DNA of 64,000 nucleotides from contig JAFAFW010000031.1 of NCBI GenBank assembly GCA_023423275.1, forward strand, positions 19,333-83,332, in the 5' to 3' direction. A program made the translations under genes and the position numbers. A model generated the notes under the pieces. That model did no database searches, was not told where the DNA came from, and saw nothing but the letters and a program-made list of their open reading frames with translations. The stretch comes from Pseudomonadota bacterium (lineage in GTDB: Bacteria > Pseudomonadota > Alphaproteobacteria > Rhizobiales > Hyphomicrobiaceae). Positions 1 through 7,680 of this stretch are shown one piece after another; position 1 is the stretch's first letter, and each line of letters opens with the position of its first letter.

Positions 1-424
1 ATGTGCCGGTCGCATGAGCAACCATGTCCGGATTGCCTTCCGAATAAATCTCGATTTCAGCAACAGCCAGCCTGCGGCCGAGCTTGATGAGGCGCGTATG
101 TGCGATCAGATCCGCTGCTTCCGGCCGTGACAGGAAATTGATCGTCATGCTGGTCGTCACCGCTGGCAGCGCATCTTCGCCGAGATGCGCCAGCAGCAGG
201 GCATAGACGGAGAAATCGGCGAGCTTGAACATCGTCGGTCCGGAGACGGTTCCGCCGGGCCTGATCGAGCGCGGATCCTGCGGCATGCGCAGACGTGCGG
301 TCGACGGAGCAAGGAACTCCAGCGCGATGCGGCCGTTTCCTTCATGCACTTGCGGAAAATGCTCGTCGACCAGCGCGGTGACCTGTTCGATCGAGAGTCG
401 GGGCGTCGCGGCTGTGGATACCAT
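1..424 (-). CDS. PaaI-type hotdog thioesterase (3' part missing)
   Basis: The reading frame starts at an ATG whose complement lies at 422-424 and runs leftward off the window, so the C-terminus is missing. About 141 residues are visible. They include the hotdog-fold signature PGGTVSGPTMFKLADFSVY around residues 58-76, followed by VTTSMTINFLSRP, the strand pattern of PaaI/YbgC acyl-CoA thioesterases. Such enzymes hydrolyse acyl- or aroyl-CoA in the cytoplasm. The acyl-CoA-type genes on the opposite strand further right (crotonase, CoA-binding protein) fit this. The exact substrate cannot be told from the sequence. Confidence 0.8.
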   Translation of the reverse strand, partial: MVSTAATPRLSIEQVTALVDEHFPQVHEGNGRIALEFLAPSTARLRMPQDPRSIRPGGTVSGPTMFKLADFSVYALLLAHLGEDALPAVTTSMTINFLSRPEAADLIAHTRLIKLGRRLAVAEIEIYSEGNPDMVAHATGT

Positions 425-516
425 TCTTAATCTTGTCCCGATTCTGCTATCAATTCGCCGACCCGTATTTCTAGCGTCGTTCTAGAATCAGGGAAATGCT
501 CAGAGAGGGAATGGTC

Positions 517-1041
517 ATGAGATCGGTGTTGTCGCGGATGGCGGGAGCAGTGACTGCACTTGCCCTCGCACTGGCTTTCACGTTGACCCCGGCTGTCGCG
601 CAAGACGCCGAGTTCAAACAGATCAAGCTCACGGAAAAGCAGATTCAGAACTTCATCTCGGCACAGAACGCCTTGAATGAGATGGCCAACAAGCTGCAGG
701 GCGCATCGGACGGCCCGGATGCCAAGCTGCAGGCCGAGCTGGAGGCTCTGTCCAAGAAAAGCGGCTTTGCCAGCTTCGAGGAGATGGACGATGTGGCGGC
801 CAATATCTCCATGGTGATCGCGGGCATCGATCCGAAGTCGGGCGAGTACACCGACCCGGTCGAAGCGATCAAGAAGGAGATCGAGGACATCAAGGCGGAC
901 ACGTCCATCCCGGATAAGGACAAGAAGCAGATGCTCGAGGAGATGGAGGAGGCGCTCACCTCGACGCCGCCGCTGAAATTCCCCGAAAATATTCAGCTAG
1001 TGAAGAAGTATCGCACTGACATCGATAAGGTCCTACAATAG
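517..1041 (+). CDS. Small exported protein, unknown function
   Basis: A 174-residue protein with a clear Sec signal peptide: positively charged start (MRSVLSRM), hydrophobic stretch and an Ala-x-Ala cleavage site near PAVAQD. The mature part is acidic, helical and rich in Lys/Glu, with no cysteines, and is probably a periplasmic helical-bundle protein. Three starts are possible (496, 511, 517). I chose 517 because the purine-rich AGAGAGGGA at 502-510 lies at a proper distance only from that ATG. I do not recognise a named family. It may be transcribed alone, since a short GC-rich inverted repeat (GCGGG/CCCGC) follows the stop. Confidence 0.75.
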   Translation: MRSVLSRMAGAVTALALALAFTLTPAVAQDAEFKQIKLTEKQIQNFISAQNALNEMANKLQGASDGPDAKLQAELEALSKKSGFASFEEMDDVAANISMVIAGIDPKSGEYTDPVEAIKKEIEDIKADTSIPDKDKKQMLEEMEEALTSTPPLKFPENIQLVKKYRTDIDKVLQ

Positions 1042-1078
1042 ATCAGCGGGCCGGTGAGGACCCGCCGACAGGGTTGTT

Positions 1079-1897
1079 ATGCAGGATCGGGTCACGCCGC
1101 ACGGCGACGAGGATATCTTGAGACAAGAGCGTCGGGACCGCACCGCGATCCTGACGCTGAACCGTCCGCAAGCCCGCAATGGGTTGTCGTTGGCGCTGAT
1201 CGGCGCGTTGGCCGATGCCATCGTGGCGGTCTCTGCTGACCACGATGTTGCGGCTGTCGTTCTCGCGGCCGGTGGGCCAGCGTTTTGCGCCGGCCATGAC
1301 CTGAAAGAACTTGCCGCGCATCGCGCCGATGCCGACGGTGGCCGCGCCTTCTACGAGACGACGATGACAGCCTGCTCGGACATGATGCGGGCGATCCTGG
1401 CCTCACCCAAGCCGTTCATAGCGTCCGTGCACGGCACGGCGACCGCCGCCGGCTGCCAGCTTGTCGCGACCTGCGATCTTGCGGTGGCCGGGGAGGATGC
1501 CCGATTCGCCACGCCCGGCGTGAATATCGGCCTGTTCTGCTCGACACCGATGGTGGCTCTGTCGCGCAACGTGCCGCGCAAGCGTGCCATGGAGATGCTG
1601 CTGCTGGGCGAACTCATGTCCGCGCAGGATGCCGCGGCCTATGGGCTCGTGAACCGCGTCGTGCCGCGCGAGCAGGTGCTGGAGGAAGCCCTCGGGCTGG
1701 CCGCTCAGATCGCCTCCAAGTCGCCGCTGACGGTGGCAATCGGCAAGGAGGCGTTCTATCGGCAAGTCGAAATGCCGGTCGCCGACGCCTACCGCTACGC
1801 CGCTGACGTCATGGTGCGCAATATGATGGCGCGCGATGCCGAGGAAGGAATCGGCGCCTTCATCGAGAAGCGGCAGCCCGATTGGAAAGGGTGCTGA
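1079..1897 (+). CDS. Enoyl-CoA hydratase/isomerase family protein (ECHDC3-like)
   Basis: A 272-residue crotonase-superfamily protein. The CoA/oxyanion-hole segments are present: GGPAFCAGHDLKEL near residues 65-77 and VHGTATAAGCQLVATCDLA near 117-135. The two glutamates that act as acid and base in true enoyl-CoA hydratases are replaced. Gln127 stands where the GGCEL glutamate should be, and Gly147 stands in the usual PE(I/V) position. With the GLFCSTP motif this matches the ECHDC3-like subgroup, whose reaction is not settled. It is the first gene of a tight three-gene unit, with the VOC gene 4 bases downstream. Confidence 0.85.
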   Translation: MQDRVTPHGDEDILRQERRDRTAILTLNRPQARNGLSLALIGALADAIVAVSADHDVAAVVLAAGGPAFCAGHDLKELAAHRADADGGRAFYETTMTACSDMMRAILASPKPFIASVHGTATAAGCQLVATCDLAVAGEDARFATPGVNIGLFCSTPMVALSRNVPRKRAMEMLLLGELMSAQDAAAYGLVNRVVPREQVLEEALGLAAQIASKSPLTVAIGKEAFYRQVEMPVADAYRYAADVMVRNMMARDAEEGIGAFIEKRQPDWKGC

Positions 1898-1901
1898 GAC
1901 G

Positions 1902-2360
1902 ATGTCCGGCCGACTTCAACTCAGCTTGCTGACATTGGGTGTTTCGAACGTCGCCCAGGCGCGGCGTTTCTACGAGGGCATGGGACTCAAGGCGTCCAAC
2001 GAGAGCAAGGCTGAGGTGGCCTTTTTCCAGCTCGGCGCTGTCATTCTGGCCCTGTTCGGACGTTCCAGCCTCGCAGCAGATGCGCACGTTTCCGACAGCA
2101 TCCCCGGCTTCTCGGGCGTGGCGATGGCGTGGAATGTCGGCAGCGATGGCGAAGTCGACGAGGCTTTGGGCCGGGCCGTGGCCTGCGGCGGTCAGCTCGT
2201 GAAGGCCGGGCAGAAGGTCTTCTGGGGAGGTTACAGCGGCTACTTCGCCGACCCGGACGGGCATCTCTGGGAGGTTGCGCACAATCCGTTCTGGCAGCTT
2301 GATGCCCAAGGACGTGTTGCGCTACCCGACGATCCCGCCACCGCGAGCAATTCTGAATGA
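1902..2360 (+). CDS. VOC family (glyoxalase/dioxygenase fold) protein
   Basis: A 152-residue protein with a vicinal-oxygen-chelate fold: an N-terminal LSLLTLGVSNVAQARRFYEGMG segment (a βαβ module) and a C-terminal YFADPDGHLWEVAHNP segment, where the Glu is the usual metal ligand of these proteins. It may be a lactoylglutathione lyase-like, bleomycin-resistance-like or dioxygenase-like enzyme; the sequence does not decide. The ATG at 1902 sits 4 bases after the crotonase stop, and the gene ends in an ATGA overlap with the next gene. Translational coupling in one operon is therefore likely. Confidence 0.85.
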   Translation: MSGRLQLSLLTLGVSNVAQARRFYEGMGLKASNESKAEVAFFQLGAVILALFGRSSLAADAHVSDSIPGFSGVAMAWNVGSDGEVDEALGRAVACGGQLVKAGQKVFWGGYSGYFADPDGHLWEVAHNPFWQLDAQGRVALPDDPATASNSE

Positions 2361-2890
2361 ACCCAGAAACCTATTCCGACGATCTCATCGCCTCCATTCT
2401 GCGCGATAACACTGCGATCGCCATGGTGGGGGCGAGCGCCAACACCAGCAGGCCCAGTTACTTCGCCATGAAATATCTGCTGGGGAAGGGCTATCGCGTC
2501 GTTCCCGTGAACGTCGGGCTGGCTGGTCAGCAAATTCTCGGGCAGCAGGTCTACGCCTCCCTCGCGGAGGTTCCTGCACCGATCGGGATCGTTGATATCT
2601 TCCGCAATTCGGAAGCTGCACTTGAGGTCACCCGCGAGGCCATCGCGCAGAAAGACAGGCTCGGTGTCCGGGTGGTCTGGATGCAACTCGGCGTGCGCAA
2701 CGCGCAGGCTGCGTCCGAAGCCGAGGCCGCAGGCTTGATCGTCATCATGAACCGCTGTCCGAAGATCGAATATGGCCGCCTGTCCGGTGAGATCGGCTGG
2801 GCCGGGGTGAGCACCGGCCGCCTCACCAGCGCGCGTCCCAAGTTATCGCCGAAGGGCGTGCAAGGTCACCTGATCGGCGACAAAGCCTGA
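2357..2890 (+). CDS. CoA-binding domain protein (YccU type)
   Basis: A 177-residue protein of the small CoA-binding (CoA_binding_2) family, a single Rossmann-like domain related to the N-terminus of succinyl-CoA synthetase alpha subunits. Visible hallmarks are the early strand TAIAMVGASANTSRPSY, the middle segment YRVVPVNVGLAGQQILGQ, and VWMQLGVRNAQAASEAEAAGLIVIMNRCPKIEY, which holds the conserved Asn-Arg-Cys. The start codon overlaps the stop of the VOC gene by 4 bases. Family members bind CoA, but their cellular role is undefined. The neighbours suggest acyl-CoA metabolism. Confidence 0.9.
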   Translation: MNPETYSDDLIASILRDNTAIAMVGASANTSRPSYFAMKYLLGKGYRVVPVNVGLAGQQILGQQVYASLAEVPAPIGIVDIFRNSEAALEVTREAIAQKDRLGVRVVWMQLGVRNAQAASEAEAAGLIVIMNRCPKIEYGRLSGEIGWAGVSTGRLTSARPKLSPKGVQGHLIGDKA

Positions 2891-2915
2891 CAGGATCCTC
2901 CTCGCTGCCTGGTCC

Positions 2916-4277
2916 TCAAGCAATCGCGACGACGTCCATCGGATCAGCCACACCGGCCACGCGGCACCGCGCGCGGCGCTCATGCGTGCGTGGCGGCTCG
3001 TATCCCTGAGACAGCGCCGTATCGTAGCTGGCAGCACACACGAGGGCGCGGGTGGCCTCAGCCTTGTTGTGTTTTTCCAGTTTGGCCGCGAGGTTCGCCG
3101 GCTCGCCGATGACTGTGTATTCCAGGCGCTCACCGTTCCCCAGTGTAGCGAAAACGACGGCGCCAGCGGCAACGGCGCCATTCACCTCAAGCGCCTTCCG
3201 CGCCGGCCCGGCATGCGGCATCTCATGCCAGAAGTCCGCTTCTGCCATGATCGCTTCGAGGGCACGGACAGCATCGGCGGCAGCCGTTCTGGACGGCTCG
3301 ATCGCGCCGAACGTCGCCATCACGCCATCTCCCAGGAACTTATCGATCATCCCGTCGTGCTTCTCGATCAGGGGTACGATCCTCGCGTGGAAGGCCGTGA
3401 GCACTTCAACGACGGCCGCCGGCGGAAGTGTCGTCGACAGGCGGGTAAAGCCGCGGATATCTAGCATGAGGATGGCGGCGTTTCGCTCAGCCGCTTCTCC
3501 CGCTTCGATGGCATGCTCGGACTGCGTGATGGCCTGGACGACGCCACCGGACAGAAACCGGCGGATCTCCCGGCCAGCAGTTTCCTCTCGAACGGCAATA
3601 AGCAACGTGCTTTGCGCCCGGCGAATGGCGGCGGCGAGCAATACCGTCACCATCAGTACCGTGATGATTTTGTCGAATTCGGCGCCGATGAGAATGCGAT
3701 TGCTGGTCAGGTAGGTGACGAAGTTGCGCGTAATGGTCCCGGCCGGGCTTTCCAGCACTGCCAATACGACAAGCAGACCCCAGCCAAGAGCTGCCGTCAC
3801 GCCCGCGACGAGCACATAGCGATAGTCGAAACGCAGGGCCCGCATCGCGATAATGGCGAAGATATAGATGAATGTCGGCACCTTCAGCGAGAAGGCCGGG
3901 GGCTGGCCGTAGTTGTCATGGAACGACCAGATCAGGGCCAGCAGCAACGTGACGTCGATCACGATCGACAGGAGCAGGATCCAGCCGGGAATGCGGCCGC
4001 GATACGCCAGCAGCAACCGGAAGGCCGTGAATACGAAATAGGCCGACAGAGCGGTCGGTACGGGATCGCCGATCATACGCGGCGGAGCGTCGGCGGGCCG
4101 GGGTGCAATGAAATAGAGGGCTGAGAGAATGACGACGAGACCGATCTGCGCCCAGCCGATGAGGCGTTCGCTACGGTCGTCGTGATCGCGGACCAGGTTG
4201 GTGACGCGGGCAGGGAGGGTTCGGGTCTCCCCGGCAATGGAGCGCCGGGACAACAGAGTGCTCAGCGGGTGCATCAT
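2916..4277 (-). CDS. Membrane-anchored class III adenylate cyclase
   Basis: A 453-residue protein. Residues about 40-220 hold some six membrane-spanning helices. A linker (230-262) leads to a class III cyclase domain at 263-420. Asp273 (ILMLDIRGFT) and Asp317 (DKFLGDG) are the two metal-binding aspartates. Lys313 and Thr388 (EYTVIGE) match the adenine-selecting positions of adenylate cyclases. The transition-state pair, normally Asn-x3-Arg, reads Asn395-LAA-Lys399, so the arginine is replaced by lysine. The protein presumably makes cAMP from ATP at the inner membrane, with the membrane part as a sensor or anchor. It converges with the CoA-binding gene. Confidence 0.88.
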   Translation of the reverse strand: MMHPLSTLLSRRSIAGETRTLPARVTNLVRDHDDRSERLIGWAQIGLVVILSALYFIAPRPADAPPRMIGDPVPTALSAYFVFTAFRLLLAYRGRIPGWILLLSIVIDVTLLLALIWSFHDNYGQPPAFSLKVPTFIYIFAIIAMRALRFDYRYVLVAGVTAALGWGLLVVLAVLESPAGTITRNFVTYLTSNRILIGAEFDKIITVLMVTVLLAAAIRRAQSTLLIAVREETAGREIRRFLSGGVVQAITQSEHAIEAGEAAERNAAILMLDIRGFTRLSTTLPPAAVVEVLTAFHARIVPLIEKHDGMIDKFLGDGVMATFGAIEPSRTAAADAVRALEAIMAEADFWHEMPHAGPARKALEVNGAVAAGAVVFATLGNGERLEYTVIGEPANLAAKLEKHNKAEATRALVCAASYDTALSQGYEPPRTHERRARCRVAGVADPMDVVAIA

Positions 4278-4402
4278 GGCGGCGGCTCGCAGTTCATATG
4301 GCCGAGGCAGGCTTTGGGGTGTTGCTTCTCCCGCCTCGCCAACGATCGATTTGGCTATTTTAGCCCATCTCGGGCCACGGGCAGAGTGAGATCGCAGATA
4401 TG

Positions 4403-6127
4403 TCAGCGAGCTTGAACGAGGCCTGAGTCGATCAGTCTTCTATGAAACCGCAGGATGGCGCCCCTGTCCCGGCAACTGAAGTAGCGGCCGGAACAATGCT
4501 TGAGCAGGCGCTTTCGTTCCATATTGGCTTCCGAGAGAGGCAGACGCGCCGCGTCGAGAAGGATGGTGCCCAAATATGGGATGTCGACAACGTCCTGGTT
4601 GGGCAGCGGGGGCGGTTCGTAGTTGATGCCTTCGACCGCGAAGTAGGTGAGAAATCCAACCGAGTCGATATCGAGCGCAACGTCTTCTGCCTCGGTGCGT
4701 TCGTCGAAGCCGAGCAGCATGCGCGTGGCTGTCGGATGGTGGTCTCCATAGTGGACGATCAGGAACCGTTGTCCCGGAAAGCGGCGCGCGAGTTCCGATT
4801 TGAGATAGTCATAGTCCATGTGCGCGATCGAGAGCCGGCGCAGGTATTCATGCATTTCCGGATGTGTGCCCGGGCCGCCCCCCGGGACGTCCAGTTCCGG
4901 GCTGAACGTCGTCGTATAAGGCCAGTGCGTGGCCATGGTCTGGATGAACGTGAAGACGGGTTGTGCCGAGCCCCGGAAATGGCGCTCCATTTCATTCATG
5001 GCGTTCGTATAGTAGAAGCGGTCGCGCTCGTTGACGACGTGCGCCTTCTGGTCCTTGAGATCGAAAATCTCATTGAGACCGATGGCGGTATAGAATCGGT
5101 CGTTCGACACGAAATTGCGCAGCATCGGATAAAACAGCATGTTGCGGTAGCCGCAGCGCGCCAGCGACTCCGGCAACGTGTCGCTCATCTTGTCAGCCAT
5201 CATGAGCTGCACGAACGAGCGCATGCTGCCGAACGAGTACGTGGATACGCCGGTCAACAGCGAAAATTCGCTCAGCCAAGACGCGCCGCCGTAGGTCTCG
5301 ACACGCATCTTGTGCATGCGTCCGTCGTGCGAGCGAAAGAACGACTTGAGATGGGGGTCGTACTGAAGTGATGGGAAATAGCTCGGTGGAACCACCGATT
5401 CCTGATGGATCAGGATGATGTTGGGCGGCTTGGTCGTCGGGCTGCAGGTGAGCGGTTCGTGGAAAGCGGGGCCGGGAGAGCGTAGCGCGGCTTCGAGAAG
5501 CTGACCCTGCCACAGCGTCCCCAGCGTTTCCGGCCAGGAGGAAAAGAAGTAGGTGAGGTACTGCCCGGCAAAGTTGAATTCCGTGTGCCGCCGCTCTCCT
5601 TTGGCTTCGAGCGCGGCATAGGCCACGGTCGCGAAGACGGCCAGCGCAAGCGTCGCAAGAGAGCGCGAGACGCGACTCCCATCGATACGATAAGCGGTCC
5701 AGCAGCCGATACCCGACACCGTCAGCGCGATGCCGACGATCACGACATAGCGGCGATAATCTTCCCACAGATAAGTAATCGTCGACCACGAGCTCAGATA
5801 GAAGACGAGGTCATAGGCGTGCATGACCATGTTCATCTTCTTGTGCTTGATGCTCGCGCCGAGCACCACCAGAAGCGCGAGGCATGACACGGCGACGGTG
5901 GCGAACAGGATCCGGCGAGTCAGCACGATGAGGAATGCGCCAAGCATCAGACAGCTTGCGGCGGCAAACAGGGATGTCACGAGCCCGCCCTCGGTGCCCC
6001 ACCGCGATGTCAGCAGAACGAGCAGGATCGCGGCGGAAAGGGCGTAAGCCGTGACGGGGCGCAACTCGCGGGAACCGGAGCCGGCTTGCGCGCGCCGCGC
6101 GATATTTGCCGCAGTGTGGTCTGTCAT
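4403..6127 (-). CDS. Membrane sulfatase-like / LTA-synthase-type transferase
   Basis: A 574-residue protein (or 589 if an ATG at 6172 is used; 6127 places the first membrane helix about 25 residues in). The N-terminal third has about five membrane helices. The rest is an alkaline-phosphatase-superfamily domain facing the periplasm: PPNIILIHQESVVP holds the first metal-ligand segment, YGGASWLSEFSLLTG the nucleophile region, and IVHYGDHHP the C-terminal Asp-His-His metal site. The order matches lipoteichoic-acid synthase, EptA and OpgB-like enzymes, which move phosphate-containing head groups onto lipids or glycans. In a Gram-negative cell the substrate is more likely a membrane glucan or lipid A. 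A serine seems to stand where LtaS has its catalytic threonine. Confidence 0.8.
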   Translation of the reverse strand: MTDHTAANIARRAQAGSGSRELRPVTAYALSAAILLVLLTSRWGTEGGLVTSLFAAASCLMLGAFLIVLTRRILFATVAVSCLALLVVLGASIKHKKMNMVMHAYDLVFYLSSWSTITYLWEDYRRYVVIVGIALTVSGIGCWTAYRIDGSRVSRSLATLALAVFATVAYAALEAKGERRHTEFNFAGQYLTYFFSSWPETLGTLWQGQLLEAALRSPGPAFHEPLTCSPTTKPPNIILIHQESVVPPSYFPSLQYDPHLKSFFRSHDGRMHKMRVETYGGASWLSEFSLLTGVSTYSFGSMRSFVQLMMADKMSDTLPESLARCGYRNMLFYPMLRNFVSNDRFYTAIGLNEIFDLKDQKAHVVNERDRFYYTNAMNEMERHFRGSAQPVFTFIQTMATHWPYTTTFSPELDVPGGGPGTHPEMHEYLRRLSIAHMDYDYLKSELARRFPGQRFLIVHYGDHHPTATRMLLGFDERTEAEDVALDIDSVGFLTYFAVEGINYEPPPLPNQDVVDIPYLGTILLDAARLPLSEANMERKRLLKHCSGRYFSCRDRGAILRFHRRLIDSGLVQAR

Positions 6128-6354
6128 GGCGGGGCGCTGACACAATGTCACAAAACTGTCGTGGAGAACCATATCTGTTTGAGGTCTGAAGAGAAATTAA
6201 TGGAGTTGGGTATGGTGATTTTTGTATCCGGCAGCGGCCTATTGCGCGCACGGATGCAGGCCACGCCGCCGCCTGACGAGCGATGAGCGTGCAGGGACGA
6301 CACCGCGAGGCCCGCCCTCGCGATGTTGCAATGCAAACGAAAGAAGCTGAATCG

Positions 6355-7542
6355 CTAGTCCGGCCTGCAGGTTTCAGCCAGATACGTCATGGCAGCCTGC
6401 ACGCCGCCGGGCTTGTGGGGCACGCCTGCCAGTCCCAACCCCATCTCGACCCCGGACAGGGCGCCGAGGATCGTCAGGTCATTGGTGTCGCCCAGATGGC
6501 CAATGCGGAACACCTTACCCGCAAGCTTTGTCAGGCCGGTCCCCAGCGACATATCGAAATTCTCAAGAACGATCTGGCGGAAGCGGTCGGCGTCGTGGCT
6601 TTCCGGCATGAGAACCGCAGTTAGCGATGAGGAATAGGCGGCGGGATCACGGCAGAGAATTTCCAGCCCCCACGCCCGGACCGCGCAGCGGGTGGCCTCC
6701 GCATGCCGGTCGTGCCGGGCGAAGACACGCTCCAGACCTTCCTCGTTCAGCATGTCGATCGCTTCTGCGAGGCCGTAAAGCAGATTGGTACCCGGGGTAT
6801 AGGGGAAGAAGCCATTCTTGTTGTGCGGCGCCATTTCGGCCCACGACCAGAACAGCTTGGGAAGCTTCGAGGAGGCGGACGCGGCCATCGCCTTGTCCGA
6901 GACCGCGGTGAACGACAGACCGGGCGGCAGCATCAGCCCTTTCTGCGAGCCGGAAACCGTGACGTCGGCCCCCCATTCGTCATGCCGGTAGTCGATGGAA
7001 GCCAGCGATGAAATCGTATCCACCATCAGCAGTGCGGGATGGCCGGCCGCGTCGATCGCCTTGCGAACGGCAGCGATCGGCGATACGCAGCCGGTCGAGG
7101 TTTCGTTGTGAACCACGCAGACGGCCTTGATCGCATGCGCTTTATCCTCGCGCAGCCGGGCTTCGAGGGCCGCGGGATCAGCTCCGCCGCGCCAATCCGA
7201 GGCGATGAAGTCCGGCTTCAGGCCGAGCTTCTGTGCCATGTTGCGCCATAGCGTTGCGAAATGGCCCGTCTCGTACATCAGCACGGCATCGCCCGGCGAC
7301 AGCGTGTTGGCGAGTGCCGCTTCCCATGCGCCGGTTCCGGACGCCGGGTAGATAAAGACATGGCTCTTTGTCTTGAAGATGGGCTTGATACCGTCCAGAA
7401 CCCGTTTTCCGAGCGCTTGGAAGTCGGGACCCCGATGATCGATGGTCGGCATCGATATGGCATGAAGGATGCGATCAGGGACCGGCGTCGGGCCAGGGAT
7501 CTGCAGAAAATGGCGCCCGGAGCGGCGGGGTGCATTCGACAT
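6355..7542 (-). CDS. sgaA: Serine-glyoxylate aminotransferase family (class V PLP)
   Basis: A 395-residue class V aminotransferase. It has the N-terminal IPGPTPVPDRILHA motif of alanine/serine-glyoxylate aminotransferases, YPASGTGAWEAAL (PLP phosphate site), MVDTISSLASI (PLP-ring aspartate) and GSQKGLMLPPGL, in which Lys201 forms the Schiff base. The expected reaction is L-serine + glyoxylate to hydroxypyruvate + glycine, as in photorespiration or the serine cycle. Related purine and aspartate pathway enzymes share the fold, so the donor is not certain. It diverges from the large FAD/Fe-S dehydrogenase across about 140 bases, suggesting shared control of 2-hydroxy/2-oxo acid metabolism. Confidence 0.88.
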   Translation of the reverse strand: MSNAPRRSGRHFLQIPGPTPVPDRILHAISMPTIDHRGPDFQALGKRVLDGIKPIFKTKSHVFIYPASGTGAWEAALANTLSPGDAVLMYETGHFATLWRNMAQKLGLKPDFIASDWRGGADPAALEARLREDKAHAIKAVCVVHNETSTGCVSPIAAVRKAIDAAGHPALLMVDTISSLASIDYRHDEWGADVTVSGSQKGLMLPPGLSFTAVSDKAMAASASSKLPKLFWSWAEMAPHNKNGFFPYTPGTNLLYGLAEAIDMLNEEGLERVFARHDRHAEATRCAVRAWGLEILCRDPAAYSSSLTAVLMPESHDADRFRQIVLENFDMSLGTGLTKLAGKVFRIGHLGDTNDLTILGALSGVEMGLGLAGVPHKPGGVQAAMTYLAETCRPD

Positions 7543-7680
7543 GGGTGTTTATCCTCCCGGACCGTCCTGCGACGACCTCTTGCTGCTTAACTCGGTTGTA
7601 TGCGATTGCCGTCTGAGCATTCAAGACGCATCGTGGAAGATGCGCTGTGCGACGGTTGGGGAAACGCCGGGAATGGCATC

